Assembly: GCF_000016185.1 (NCBI RefSeq)
Contig: NC_011420.2
Location: 826,501-890,500, forward strand
Direction: 5' to 3'
DNA from: Rhodospirillum centenum SW
GTDB taxonomy: Bacteria > Pseudomonadota > Alphaproteobacteria > Azospirillales > Azospirillaceae
Length of the DNA stretch: 64,000 nucleotides
The position numbers were made by a program, and so were the translations under genes. Positions 1-10,441 of the stretch are shown piece by piece. The stretch's first letter is position 1, and each line of letters begins with the position of its first letter. The notes under the pieces are model-generated. The model did no database searches and was not told where the DNA came from. It saw only the letters and a list, made by a program, of their open reading frames with translations.

Positions 1-2
1 TG

Positions 3-269
3 CAGGGCTGCGACGCGGCGGACCCGCCGCCGTTCCCCGTGCGCGCCGCCTTCGCCTACGCCAAGAAGCCGGACCGCCGGGACTATCTGCGGGTGACGCT
101 GGTCCGCGCGGCGGACGGGATGCTGGAGGCACGCCGGCTGTCGCGGGACGGATCGGCCGTCCTCTCCGCCATGGTCGAGGCCGACGGGCTGATCGAGCTG
201 GGCGAGGCGGTGACGGCCGTGGCGGAGGGCGATCTGGTGCCCTGCCTGCCGCTCGGCAGCCTGTTCTGA
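3..269 (+). CDS. moeA: Molybdopterin molybdenumtransferase MoeA, C-terminal part only
   Basis: The reading frame is open from the left edge of the window, so the gene is cut and only its last ~88 residues are visible. The visible part matches the C-terminal domain (domain IV) of MoeA, the enzyme that inserts molybdate into adenylylated molybdopterin in the cytoplasm. The signs are a basic KKPDRRDYLRV stretch, then GSAVLSAMVEADGLIEL and a closing GD-LVPCLPLGSLF, which is the usual order in this family. A GTG at 39 could be read as a start but would leave out the domain's first strand, and the frame continues upstream of it. The gene converges on the flagellar operon, with only 18 bases between the two stop codons. 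The assignment rests on this short domain alone. Confidence 0.8.
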   Translation, partial: QGCDAADPPPFPVRAAFAYAKKPDRRDYLRVTLVRAADGMLEARRLSRDGSAVLSAMVEADGLIELGEAVTAVAEGDLVPCLPLGSLF

Positions 270-287
270 GGGCGGGCCGGGTTCCGG

Positions 288-2894
288 TCAGGCGCGCACG
301 GTCCCGCCGGGGCCGCCGCCGCGGCGGATGGTGATCCAGCCATGCGCGCCGGTCCGGAAGCCGAGGCTACCGGCATAGCCGAACAGCTCCAGGCTCTCCC
401 GGAACAGGGCATTCAGGTCGCGGGTCATGGCGGCCGGCAGCAGGTCGCGCGTCCGGACCAGAAGGTCGAGCTGGCGCGGCCGCACCAGCCCGTCGAGCTG
501 CATCGGTCCGAAGCGGCTGAACTCCACCTCCAGCAGGAAACGGGTGGCGCCGGGCCGGCCGCGGCCCCCCGGCGCCGCGGATCCGTCTTCCCCCTGGCGG
601 AGATAGAGCTGGAGGCGGCCCGGCCGCTCCGCCTCCCCGAAGGGCACCGTCCAGGCACGCCAGCCGTCCGGCAGCGGCTCCTGCGCCTGCCGCGACAGGG
701 TACGGAAATCCTCCGTCAGACGGTGCAGCAGCTCGCCCCGGCCGCTGCCCTCCAGAGCCGAGACGGCGGCGTCCCCCAGCCAGCCGGCGGCGTCACCGCC
801 CCGGATGGCCGAGAGGAAGAACAGCAGGTTGGCCGCCAGCCGGCGGTTCGGCTGCGGCAGCACCGCCGCGGCCACGGCGCGGGCCAGGGTCGGGTCGCTG
901 GCGGCCAGCGTCTCCATCACCTCACGCAGGGCGGGCCAGTCATTGCCGGCGGCCGGATCCAGGCGTGTCGGGGGCGCCGGGCGGGCGGCCGGCGCCTCCA
1001 GGGACAGCAGCAGCTCCGATCCCGCGGGCAGGCCCGCGCGCGCCTGCAACAGCAGCGTCCCGTGTGGCGTGGTGACGACCGCCAGCCCGCCGGAGGTGCT
1101 GCCGGTCAATGTCCCGACGATCCCGCCGGGCGGCCGGGCGCCCGGGTCTGCGTTCACGGGGGCGTTCACGGTGGCGGGCGCATCGGCGGGGAGCGGACCG
1201 GCGGGGGCTGGCGGAGCGATGGAGGCCGTGTCGGTCGCCAGGATGCGGACCAGCAGACTCTGCCCCGGCATCAGTTGCTGCGATGCCGCCTGTCGCGGCG
1301 GGGGGAGGAGCGGCGCCCCGGCCCCCTCCGCGGCTCCTTCCGCCTCGATCGGAACCGGCGGGTTGCCCGCCAGTGGGGGAGGGGCGGGCGGACGTGGCGG
1401 CCCGGCGGCCTCCGGAGCGGCCCCGTGCGGCCCGGCGGGTGCGGCGGTCAGGGGAGGACGGGCCGGTGCCGCGAGACCGGGTGTTCCGCCGTCCTCCGGT
1501 TCCGGCGGGCCGGTGAGACGGTCAAGGGGGGCTGCGGATGCTCCCGGATCTGGATCTGTCGGGCCAGGGGCTGCCTGACTGTGCGATGGCGCGGGCATCC
1601 CGGCGGGAGCGCCGGGTCCCCCCAGGGAAGTCGCCGCTGCCGGACCGGAGAGGGCCGGACCGGAGAGGGCCGGTCCGGCGGAGGGCGGGGCGGGGCGGGA
1701 CAAGGCCACCCCGTCTCCCGGCGCTCCCTCTCCCGGCAGCCCGGTTCCTGCCAGCGGTCCTCCCCCTTGCGGCGATGCTCCGCCTGCCGGCGTCGGGAAC
1801 GGCATCACTTCCGGGATGGGCGGAAGAACGGGGAGTGTCGGCAGGGGCGGGACCGGCGGCAGCGGTACGGTCGGAAGGGGGACGACAGGCAGCGGGGGCA
1901 GGGCTGTGAGTGCAGGAAACCCTGCCGCCATGCCGGCTGCCGTCATGCCCCCGGCCACAGGCAGTCCTGCCATCGGGAGCCCCGCCGTCGGGAGTCTCAC
2001 CGTCGGGGTCAGCCCCGGCCCCCCTGCCTGAGGGGCGCCGGGGACGGTCGGCGCCTGGGGCTGCAGCGGCCCTGTCGGCCCGCCGGTCGGCCCCGTGACC
2101 AGGGAGGCGCCCGGTGTCCCCTGGGGAGGGGGGGCAGTCTGACCCGGTCCCGCCTGACCGGCCTGGGCCGGCGACGATCCGGCGGCGGCCGACAGGGCCG
2201 TCAGCGCCTCGGCCGGCAGCGGCAGGGCGGTCTGGCCGCCGGCGCTCCCTGGCAGGATCAGGCCCAGCCCCGGGGCGGCCGGCGCCGGCAGGGGAGCGGT
2301 GCCGCCGGTCGGCGTGGACGTTGCGGACGCGCCCTGGCCGGTTGCCGTCGATCGGAGGTCCTGGCCCGGCCGGACCGGGGAGGCGATGACGACCGCCGTC
2401 ACCACCGCTCCGGGCTGGAGCAGCGGTGGTGTTCCCGTCGGCGGAGGCACGGGAGCGGCCGGGGGCCCGGTCCTGGCCGTCGCGGGGGGCTGTGCCGGCC
2501 CCGCGGCGGGGGGCGCAGCCGTCGGAGGAGTGGCCGGCGCGGGGACCCGCGGCGCCGGCGTGGCGGTCGGGCCAGCGGGGGCGAGGGCGATGGCGCGCAG
2601 CAGGGCCGCGGCCGTTCCGGCGACGGCCGGCGGCGGGGCGACGATCTGGAGGGAGACGGGCCGGTCCGTCGGCAGCGGCTGCGGCGTCCGCACCACGACA
2701 TCGCCGGCGGAGGTGCGCAGCGTGGCGCTGCCGCCCTCCTGCGCCACGACCTGCCCGGTCAGCATTACCGAGCGGTTCAGTCCGGCCAGCCGCTCGGGCA
2801 GCCGCTCCACCGTCACCTCGCCCAACGGCAGCAGCATCTGTCCGGCCTGGGGAAGGCCGGTGCTGCCGGAGCCGGGCGGGACGGCGGTGGTCAC
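288..2894 (-). CDS. fliK: FliK-like flagellar hook-length control protein
   Basis: 868 residues, last gene of the flagellar operon, 16 bases after fleN. FliK proteins act as molecular rulers that are secreted by the flagellar export gate and switch it from hook to filament substrates. Residues ~1-90 form a small folded domain (VMLTGQVVAQEGG, LRTSAGDVVVRTPQPLP). Residues ~95-560 are an extreme Pro/Ala/Gly-rich linker, as expected of a stretched ruler. The last ~250 residues are folded and end with a FliK-like C-terminal domain (FLLEVEFSRFGPMQLDGLV, then LFRESLELFGY). The start is GTG at 2894, with no strong ribosome site. Many alphaproteobacterial FliK proteins are too divergent for a firm match; the operon position supports the name, but a different flagellar assembly protein of the same layout is possible. 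Confidence 0.55.
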   Translation of the reverse strand: MTTAVPPGSGSTGLPQAGQMLLPLGEVTVERLPERLAGLNRSVMLTGQVVAQEGGSATLRTSAGDVVVRTPQPLPTDRPVSLQIVAPPPAVAGTAAALLRAIALAPAGPTATPAPRVPAPATPPTAAPPAAGPAQPPATARTGPPAAPVPPPTGTPPLLQPGAVVTAVVIASPVRPGQDLRSTATGQGASATSTPTGGTAPLPAPAAPGLGLILPGSAGGQTALPLPAEALTALSAAAGSSPAQAGQAGPGQTAPPPQGTPGASLVTGPTGGPTGPLQPQAPTVPGAPQAGGPGLTPTVRLPTAGLPMAGLPVAGGMTAAGMAAGFPALTALPPLPVVPLPTVPLPPVPPLPTLPVLPPIPEVMPFPTPAGGASPQGGGPLAGTGLPGEGAPGDGVALSRPAPPSAGPALSGPALSGPAAATSLGGPGAPAGMPAPSHSQAAPGPTDPDPGASAAPLDRLTGPPEPEDGGTPGLAAPARPPLTAAPAGPHGAAPEAAGPPRPPAPPPLAGNPPVPIEAEGAAEGAGAPLLPPPRQAASQQLMPGQSLLVRILATDTASIAPPAPAGPLPADAPATVNAPVNADPGARPPGGIVGTLTGSTSGGLAVVTTPHGTLLLQARAGLPAGSELLLSLEAPAARPAPPTRLDPAAGNDWPALREVMETLAASDPTLARAVAAAVLPQPNRRLAANLLFFLSAIRGGDAAGWLGDAAVSALEGSGRGELLHRLTEDFRTLSRQAQEPLPDGWRAWTVPFGEAERPGRLQLYLRQGEDGSAAPGGRGRPGATRFLLEVEFSRFGPMQLDGLVRPRQLDLLVRTRDLLPAAMTRDLNALFRESLELFGYAGSLGFRTGAHGWITIRRGGGPGGTVRA

Positions 2895-2910
2895 GGCGGC
2901 CGTCCGGATG

Positions 2911-3690
2911 TCATGGCAGGGCGGCGAGGCGCTGGGCGATGGCCTCCACGTCCTGGGCCGCGTCGCTGCCCGGCGAGCGCATCAGCAGCGGCGTCTGCGA
3001 GCGGATCGCGTCGCGCACCTTCTGGTCGCGGCGGACGATGCCGGCCAGCGGCGGTTCCTTCTTCAGGAAGCGGCGGCAGGCCGACAGCAGCGTGTCGTAG
3101 GTCTTCTCGCCCTGGCCGCGCGTCTCCGCCATGTTCACGACGACCCGCAGATCCGCCCCCGGGTTCGACTGGTACCCCAGCTTCAGGAAGGCATAAGCGT
3201 CAGTGATGGAGGTCGGCTCGTCCGTCGTCACCACCAGCGTGGTGCGGGCCGGCCCGGCGAAGGTGCGGACATTGCGGTCCACGCCGGCACCCAGGTCGAT
3301 CACCACGGTGTCGTAGCTGCGCGACAGATCCAGGAGGTCGGTGCGGAGCTGCTGCAGGCGCGGCGGCGGCAGGTTGGCGAGGCTGCCCGAGCCCGAGCGG
3401 CCGGCGATGATGTCGAATCCACCATCGCCGAAGCGGGTGACGGCGCCGGCCAGATTGACCTGCCCTTCGATCACCTGGCCGAGGTCGCGCTTGGGCATCA
3501 GCCCGAGCTGGATGTCCACGTTGGCGAGGCCCAGATCGCCGTCGAACAGCAGGGTGCGACGGCCGATCCCGGCCAGCGCATGGGCCAGGGTGATGGAGAA
3601 GAAGGTCTTGCCGACACCACCCTTGCCGCTGGCGATGGCGATGACGTTCCGGCGCGCGGCCGATGCTGCGGGAAAGGCGAGTTCGGTCAT
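2911..3690 (-). CDS. fleN: MinD/ParA-type ATPase FleN (FlhG)
   Basis: 259 residues. It is a SIMIBI-class ATPase that controls flagellar number and placement, normally by binding FlhF and stimulating its GTPase. The deviant Walker A motif SGKGGVGKT is at residues 21-29, followed by the conserved LLFDGDLGLANVDIQLGL segment (~47-64), which is typical of FleN/FlhG rather than of plasmid ParA. A further ATPase strand reads TVVIDLGAGVDRNVRTF (MinD-like DxGAG). The start codon overlaps the flhF stop by four bases (ATGA), so the two partners are translationally coupled. It lies between flhF and the fliK-like gene. The length is normal for the family. Confidence 0.9.
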   Translation of the reverse strand: MTELAFPAASAARRNVIAIASGKGGVGKTFFSITLAHALAGIGRRTLLFDGDLGLANVDIQLGLMPKRDLGQVIEGQVNLAGAVTRFGDGGFDIIAGRSGSGSLANLPPPRLQQLRTDLLDLSRSYDTVVIDLGAGVDRNVRTFAGPARTTLVVTTDEPTSITDAYAFLKLGYQSNPGADLRVVVNMAETRGQGEKTYDTLLSACRRFLKKEPPLAGIVRRDQKVRDAIRSQTPLLMRSPGSDAAQDVEAIAQRLAALP

Positions 3691-4679
3691 GAATGCGTCC
3701 CTGTCTGCTTGGCGCGGCGCTGGCCGGCCTCGGCTTCAGGCATCATCAGTCGGGCGAGCTGGGTGGGCGAAAGCGGGGTCAGCCCTTCCGCCACCTTCGG
3801 GGTGGTGCTGGCGTCGGTGAGGGCAAGCCCCCCCTCGTGCGCGGCGGCGAGCAGGCTGCCCAGCCGGCGGGCCAGATCCAGGCGGGTGGGCAGCAGGCGG
3901 GTGACCCCGACATCGGCGAAGGCGCGGGCCGTCTCCGCGGCTTCCACCGCGTCCAGCCCGGCGGGCATCACCAGCACCGGGTCCACGTCGGCGGCGGCCA
4001 GATACTCGCGCAGGTCGCGCATGTCGGCGGCGCTGTAGGGGTTGCGGCCGGCGCTGTCGATCACGACCTGTTCGATCCCGCGCTGCACCTCCAGGGCGCC
4101 TGCCAGGGCGGGCGGGTCCTCCACCGTGATCAGGCGCAGCTTCAGCACACGGGTGAAGGCCTGGAGCTGTTCGATGCCGCCTGCCCGCACCGTGTCGGTG
4201 GAGATGACGCCGACCGGACGGCCGCGCAGGGCGGAGCGGGCGCAGAGCTTGGCGATGGTCAGGGTCTTGCCGCAGCCGGGAGGGCCGACCAGCATGATCG
4301 GCCGCGGCGCCCGCGTCTCCGGCAGGGGGGAGAAGGCAAAGACGGCGTCCAGCGCGGCCGAGAGCGCGGTCAGCGGGTCGCGGGCGCTCAGGTCGGCGAT
4401 GCTGTCCAGCATCTGTGCGCTCAGTTCCTGCGGCACCCCGTGGCGCAGCAGCACGTCGGACACCTGGTCCTGCACGTCCGGACCGAGCGGGGCGGCCAGC
4501 CGCAGGGGGGCGGCGCCCAGGCCGCCCAGCATCTCGTCCTCTTCGATCGCCGCCGTGACGCGGACGCCGACGCCCTCCTCCTCGCGCGTGGCGACGATGA
4601 TGGCATCGTCGCCCAGCACCTCGCGGACCTGGCGCATGGCGTCGGCCATGGTCGGGGCGTGAAAGGACTTCAGCCGCAT
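3687..4679 (-). CDS. flhF: Flagellar biosynthesis GTPase FlhF
   Basis: 330 residues. FlhF is an SRP-type GTPase that marks the cell pole and recruits the first flagellar basal-body ring. The N-terminus has the FlhF signature (MRLKSFHAPTMADAMRQVREVLGDDAIIVATR). The NG domain has the P-loop GPPGCGKT at 132-139, the STDTVRAGGIEQLQAF segment near 160-175 that places guanine and ribose, and DSAGRN (208-213) where SRP GTPases have DTAGR. The variable basic linker between the N-terminal motif and the NG domain is short, so the protein is on the small side for FlhF. It lies 56 bases after flhA and overlaps fleN, the usual flhA-flhF-fleN order. The ribosome site GAAGAG lies just upstream of the ATG. 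Confidence 0.92.
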   Translation of the reverse strand: MRLKSFHAPTMADAMRQVREVLGDDAIIVATREEEGVGVRVTAAIEEDEMLGGLGAAPLRLAAPLGPDVQDQVSDVLLRHGVPQELSAQMLDSIADLSARDPLTALSAALDAVFAFSPLPETRAPRPIMLVGPPGCGKTLTIAKLCARSALRGRPVGVISTDTVRAGGIEQLQAFTRVLKLRLITVEDPPALAGALEVQRGIEQVVIDSAGRNPYSAADMRDLREYLAAADVDPVLVMPAGLDAVEAAETARAFADVGVTRLLPTRLDLARRLGSLLAAAHEGGLALTDASTTPKVAEGLTPLSPTQLARLMMPEAEAGQRRAKQTGTHS

Positions 4680-4735
4680 GGCAGGTCTCTTCGTTCAGCC
4701 ATCCCCGTGTCCTCGTCGTCTCCCCGTTCCCCGCA

Positions 4736-6841
4736 TCAGATCTGCCCCAGCGTCTTGATCTTGGCCTTGGGGTGGATCTCGTTCTGAGACATCACCACCG
4801 TCGCCGGACGGAACCGCTCGATGATGGAGCGGACATAGGGCCTGACGCCCGGACTGGTCAGCAGCACCGGCGCCTCACCCTGCATGGCGAAGCGCTCGAA
4901 GGTCTGGCGCACCACCGTGATGAACTGCTGCAGCCGTGACGGCGCCATGGCGAGCTGGCGGTCCTCGCCGTCGCCCACGATGGCCTCGGCGAACGACTGC
5001 TCCCAGTCCGGCGACAGGGTGACCAGGGGGATGTACCCCATATGGTTGGTGTTGGCATCCGAGATCTGCCGCGCCAGCCTGACGCGCACATGCTCGGTGA
5101 TCTGGGTGATGGCACGGGTGTAGGCCGTGGCTTCGGCGATCCCCTCCAGGATGGTCGGAAGATCGCGGACCGAGACCCGCTCCGACAAGAGGTTCTGGAG
5201 CACCCGTTGCAGCCCGCCCACGCTGATCTGGCCGGGCACCACGTCGGCGACCAGCTTCTGGTGCTCCTTGCCCAGCTCGTCCAGCAGCTTCTGCGTCTCG
5301 GCGTAGGACAGCAGGTCGGCCATGTTGTCCTTCACCACCTCGGTCAGATGGGTGGTGATGACGGTGGGCGGATCGACCACCGTCAGCCCCTTGAACATGG
5401 CCTCCTCGCGGTAGGCCGGCTCGATCCACATGGCCGGCAGGCCGAAGGTGGGCTCTGTCGTCGTCTCGCCCGGCAGGCCGATGGGCTCGCCGCGCGGGTC
5501 CATGCACAGCAGCATGTTCGGGCGGATGTCGCCCTTGCCCGACTCGATCTCCTTGACCCGGATGACGTAGGTGTTGGGCGGGAGTTGCAGATTGTCCTGG
5601 ATGCGGACCGACGGCAGGATGACGCCGATCTCCCCGGCGAGCTGCCGACGCAGGCCACGGATCTGGTCGGTCAGGCGCTGGCCGGCCGGGCTGTTGATCA
5701 ACGCCAGCAGGCCATAGCCCAGCTCCAGCCGGATCAGGTCGATGGCAAGAGCGGAGGAGATCGGCTCCTCCGGCACCGGCGGCGGCGGGATCGCGGCGAT
5801 CTCCTCGCGCGCCTTCTCCTCCGCCTCCTTCTCCCGCACCCGCGGCAGATAGTAGGCGGCGAAGCCCAGGGCCGCCGCGGCCGGCAGGAAGATGAACCAG
5901 GGCATCCCCGGCAGGAAGCCCAGCACGCCCACCAGCACCGAGGTCAGCCCCAGCGCCACCGGGTAGAAGGTGAGCTGGCCCACCACCGCCTTGTCGGTCG
6001 ATCCCGGCGTTCCGGACTTCGACACCATGAGGCCGGCCGCCAGCGACACCAGCAGGGCGGGGATCTGGGAGACCAGCCCGTCGCCGATGGTCAGCTTGGT
6101 ATAGGCGTCGGCGGCGGCGGCGAAGGCCATGTCCTCCTGGCCGATGCCGATGATCATGCCGACGATGACGTTGACGAAGGTGATGATCAGGCCGGCGATG
6201 GCGTCGCCGCGGACGAATTTCGAGGCACCGTCCATGGAGCCGAAGAACTGGCTCTCGTCCTCCAGCTCCTTGCGGCGGGCACGGGCCGACGCCTCGTCGA
6301 TCAGGCCGGCCGACAGGTCGGCGTCGATCGCCATCTGCTTGCCGGGCATGGCATCCAGGGTGAAGCGCGCCGCCACCTCGGCGATGCGGCCCGCACCCTT
6401 GGTGATGACCATGAAGTTCACCAGCGTCAGGATGGCGAAGACCGTGATGCCGATGATGAAGTTGCCGCCCATGACGAAGGAGGCGAAGGTCTCGATGACG
6501 CTGCCGGCGGCATCGGCCCCCCGGTGACCGTCCGCCAGGATCAGGCGGGTGGACGCCATGTTCAGCGCCAGCCGCAGCATCGTCGAGATCAGCAGGATGG
6601 TGGGGAAGCTGCTGAAATCCAGGGGCTTCTGGATCGACAGCACCACCATCAGGATCAGGATCGAGAAGGTGAAGGAGATCGTCAGGCCGATGTCCAGCAA
6701 CCAGGTGGGCATCGGCAGGATGAGCACGACGATGAGCGCGACGATGGCGAGGGCGAAGGCGACTTCGCTCCGCTTCATCGACTGCCAGATGGCCGGCAGG
6801 TTCAGCGCCTGCAACGGGCTGCGGCCGGTCTCGTCGGTCAT
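4736..6841 (-). CDS. flhA: Flagellar export gate protein FlhA
   Basis: 701 residues, full length for FlhA, the inner-membrane core of the flagellar type III export apparatus that couples proton flow to export and docks chaperone-substrate pairs. The N-terminal ~330 residues hold about eight hydrophobic segments. They include the conserved FHIPEP-type region, here read as PTILLISTMLRLALNMASTRL, and the GMIIGIGQEDMAFAAAADAYTKLTIGDGLVSQIPALL loop. The C-terminal ~350 residues form the cytosolic docking domain, ending KAKIKTLGQI. A strong ribosome site (GGGGAGG) lies ahead of the ATG at 6841. It lies between flbD and flhF in the flagellar operon. Confidence 0.96.
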   Translation of the reverse strand: MTDETGRSPLQALNLPAIWQSMKRSEVAFALAIVALIVVLILPMPTWLLDIGLTISFTFSILILMVVLSIQKPLDFSSFPTILLISTMLRLALNMASTRLILADGHRGADAAGSVIETFASFVMGGNFIIGITVFAILTLVNFMVITKGAGRIAEVAARFTLDAMPGKQMAIDADLSAGLIDEASARARRKELEDESQFFGSMDGASKFVRGDAIAGLIITFVNVIVGMIIGIGQEDMAFAAAADAYTKLTIGDGLVSQIPALLVSLAAGLMVSKSGTPGSTDKAVVGQLTFYPVALGLTSVLVGVLGFLPGMPWFIFLPAAAALGFAAYYLPRVREKEAEEKAREEIAAIPPPPVPEEPISSALAIDLIRLELGYGLLALINSPAGQRLTDQIRGLRRQLAGEIGVILPSVRIQDNLQLPPNTYVIRVKEIESGKGDIRPNMLLCMDPRGEPIGLPGETTTEPTFGLPAMWIEPAYREEAMFKGLTVVDPPTVITTHLTEVVKDNMADLLSYAETQKLLDELGKEHQKLVADVVPGQISVGGLQRVLQNLLSERVSVRDLPTILEGIAEATAYTRAITQITEHVRVRLARQISDANTNHMGYIPLVTLSPDWEQSFAEAIVGDGEDRQLAMAPSRLQQFITVVRQTFERFAMQGEAPVLLTSPGVRPYVRSIIERFRPATVVMSQNEIHPKAKIKTLGQI

Positions 6842-6890
6842 CCGCGACCTCCCCGTCCGGGGTATGGTGTCCGCTCAGGCTGCATGACGC

Positions 6891-8348
<1,458 letters not shown>

Positions 8349-8433
8349 CGGGGCAACCCTCTCCGGGTCATCGGGGGCATGGTCGGTTCGGTCGGTCGGG
8401 TCGGGCGCGGGCCGTGGTGCATGGCATCCGCCC

Positions 8434-9339
8434 TCAGTCGAAGGTGCTGAGCCGGAGTTCCGGCGGCAGCACGGTGTTGATCAGGATCTCCAGCCGGCGC
8501 GGATTCTCCTGCCGCGCAATGGAGCCGGCGCCCAGCATGTAGAGGCTGCTCACCAGCGCCTGCACCTCGGCGTTGCGATCCACCTTTCCGGCGAGCGGAG
8601 ACAGCACCATGCTGCCCAGCACCGCGCCGTAGAAGGTGGTCAGCAGCGCCACCGCCATGGCCGGGCCGATGCTGGCCGGATCCTGCAGGTTGTCCAGCAT
8701 CTGGACAAGGCCGACCAGGGTGCCGATCAGCCCCATGGCGGGGGCGACCTCGGCGGCCCGGCGCAGCACGGCGGCCCCGGCCCGGGCGCGGGCCTGATCG
8801 GCCTCGATCTCGGTGCGCAGGATGCGCTCCACGTCGTCGGCCGGCAGCCCGTCCACGATCATCTCGATGGAGCGTTGCAGCACCGGCTCCGCTGCCAGCG
8901 ACGGTGCCAGCGGCTGCAGGGCCAGAGGACCGTTGCGCCGGGCGATGTCGGCAAGCTGGAGCACGTAGCGCGCCACGCCCTGCGGGTCGTGGACGGTACG
9001 GGTCACGGCGCCGAGCAACAGGCGGCCGGCGGCCGCCACGTCCCGCACGGAGAAGGAGACGGCGGTCACCGCCACGGTTCCGCCCAGCACGATGGCGACC
9101 GACGGCAGATTGAAGAAGGCGCCCAGGCTGCCACCCAGGGCCAGTGCCGCCCCGACCAGCCCGAAGCCGCCGACCAGACCGAGCACCGTCGCCAGATCGA
9201 TGCCGCCCTTCGGCCGCAGCGGCCGTGGCAGCGGGCCGGCGCGCCCGGCCTCGGCCGCGGCGGGGGGCTGCTGCGCCAGGGCCTGCGTCCGGGCGCGGGC
9301 CTGGGCGAGAACGGAACCGGGCTGTCTGGTGTCGGTCAT
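8434..9339 (-). CDS. MotA/TolQ/ExbB-type proton channel subunit in the flagellar operon (MotA-like)
   Basis: 301 residues. About 45 polar residues precede the first membrane helix, followed by four predicted helices (about 49-70, 79-97, 199-217 and 226-248) with a ~100-residue cytoplasmic loop between helices 2 and 3. This is the MotA/PomA stator layout rather than the three-helix ExbB one. Helix 3 reads APAMGLIGTLVGLVQML, the conserved proton-path segment of the MotA family, and the loop carries charged residues as needed to contact FliG. No motB-like partner lies next to it, so the partner must be elsewhere. It sits five bases from fliN. It may be an extra or replacement stator subunit; the position suggests co-expression with the switch complex. 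Confidence 0.8.
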   Translation of the reverse strand: MTDTRQPGSVLAQARARTQALAQQPPAAAEAGRAGPLPRPLRPKGGIDLATVLGLVGGFGLVGAALALGGSLGAFFNLPSVAIVLGGTVAVTAVSFSVRDVAAAGRLLLGAVTRTVHDPQGVARYVLQLADIARRNGPLALQPLAPSLAAEPVLQRSIEMIVDGLPADDVERILRTEIEADQARARAGAAVLRRAAEVAPAMGLIGTLVGLVQMLDNLQDPASIGPAMAVALLTTFYGAVLGSMVLSPLAGKVDRNAEVQALVSSLYMLGAGSIARQENPRRLEILINTVLPPELRLSTFD

Positions 9340-9344
9340 CGCCC

Positions 9345-9671
9345 TCAGCCCCTGTCGGACTTGATGATCTCGGTCATGGTCACGCCCAGCCGGTCTTCGA
9401 CGACGACGACCTCCCCGCGGGCCACCAGCCGGTTGTTGACATAGATGTCGATCGCTTCGCCGACCTTGCGGTCAAGTTCCACCACGGCGCCGCGGCCCAG
9501 CTTCATCAGCGAACTGACCTGCATGGTGCATTTGCCCAGCACGGCGGAAATCTGGACCGGGATGTCGTAGACGGATTCCAGGTCCTTCACGACCATCACG
9601 GCGTCGGCGTCCATCTCGGACCGGCCGGCGCCGTCGAACTCGTTCAGGCCCATTTCATCCTTGGCGGCCAT
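9345..9671 (-). CDS. fliN: Flagellar motor switch protein FliN
   Basis: 108 residues, made up mostly of the SpoA/FliN_FliM C-terminal domain. The domain runs through the conserved segments DIPVQISAVLGKCTMQVSSLMKLGRGAVVELDRKVGE, DIYVNNRLVARGEVVVVEDRLGVTMTEII. FliN lies at the base of the cytoplasmic C-ring and takes part in torque switching and in docking the FliH/FliI export ATPase. The short acidic N-terminal part (residues 1-30) is typical. It lies between fliH and the motA-like gene in the operon, with only short gaps. The start is ATG at 9671. Confidence 0.93.
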   Translation of the reverse strand: MAAKDEMGLNEFDGAGRSEMDADAVMVVKDLESVYDIPVQISAVLGKCTMQVSSLMKLGRGAVVELDRKVGEAIDIYVNNRLVARGEVVVVEDRLGVTMTEIIKSDRG

Positions 9672-9693
9672 GCGTCAGGGCTCCATCAACGGA

Positions 9694-10410
9694 TCAGGGA
9701 CGGGCGGTCGCGGCAACCGCCGCGGGACCGCCCGGAATCTCGGCCGGCAGCCCGCCGGCGATGCGCTCGATTTCGCTCCAGAGGTGGGTGACGTCGCGCT
9801 CCGCCGCGCCGTCGCCCCAGTCGGCCCGCACGTCCAGCTCGCCCATCCGGGGATCGGACAGAAGCGACAGGGTGCCGCCGAACCCGGCCCGGACGGCCAT
9901 CTCCTCCAGATGGGGGCGCAGCGCCTCCAGCCGGCTCTCATGCACGCGCAGCACCAGCTTCGGTTCCTCCGCCAGCTCCAGCAGGAAGGCGGCGATGGTC
10001 GTCTCCACCTCAGCCAGCCCGTGCTGGCGGGCAAGGGTCGGGAACAGCTTGCGCACGATGGCGAGCGCCAGTTCCCGCGCCTGTTCGGTCTGCCGGCGCC
10101 GCGCCTCCGGCTCCGCCGCCAGCAGCCGGCACAGCACGTCCTCGACCCGGACCAGCGCTTGGGTCAGGGCCTGCTGCGCGGCCGTCTCCGCCGCCTCCCG
10201 GCCGGCGGCCATGCCGGCCTCATGCCCTGCCGCCTGGCCCTGGTCGCGGGCGGCGGCGAGCTTCGCCGCCAGCGCCGCTTCCGTCAGCGTGACGGTCGGC
10301 TCCGGCGGGGGCGCGGGCTCGGCCTCCGGTTCGGGTTCGGGCTCCGGCATGATCTGCCGCCCGAACTCGTCGAAGGAGATGTCGAACTGGAACTTCTGGA
10401 TCGTCGGCAT
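9694..10410 (-). CDS. fliH: FliH-type negative regulator of the flagellar export ATPase (FlbE-like)
   Basis: About 238 residues from the ATG at 10410. A longer in-frame reading exists but would run back into fliF, and MPTIQKFQFDISFDEFG is the natural N-terminus of alphaproteobacterial FliH/FlbE proteins. A Pro/Glu-rich stretch (about 20-40) is followed by an Ala/Gln/Glu-rich helical region of the type that forms the FliH dimer stalk. The C-terminal ~110 residues match the FliH/HrpE domain (ARELALAIVRKLFPTLARQHG, then ETTIAAFLLELAEEPKLVLRVHESRLEALRPHLEEMA). FliH holds the ATPase FliI inactive and delivers it to the export gate via FliN. It lies directly after fliF, where fliG would be expected. 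Confidence 0.85.
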   Translation of the reverse strand: MPTIQKFQFDISFDEFGRQIMPEPEPEPEAEPAPPPEPTVTLTEAALAAKLAAARDQGQAAGHEAGMAAGREAAETAAQQALTQALVRVEDVLCRLLAAEPEARRRQTEQARELALAIVRKLFPTLARQHGLAEVETTIAAFLLELAEEPKLVLRVHESRLEALRPHLEEMAVRAGFGGTLSLLSDPRMGELDVRADWGDGAAERDVTHLWSEIERIAGGLPAEIPGGPAAVAATARP

Positions 10411-10441
10411 GGCCGGGCGTCGTGTCCTGTGCGGGGGCCGC

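Noticed and set aside
342-3206. 954-codon open frame opposite the fliK-like and fleN genes
   Set aside because: The translation is Arg/Gly/Gln-rich with no domain, and it runs through two convincing genes on the other strand. It is a by-product of high GC content.
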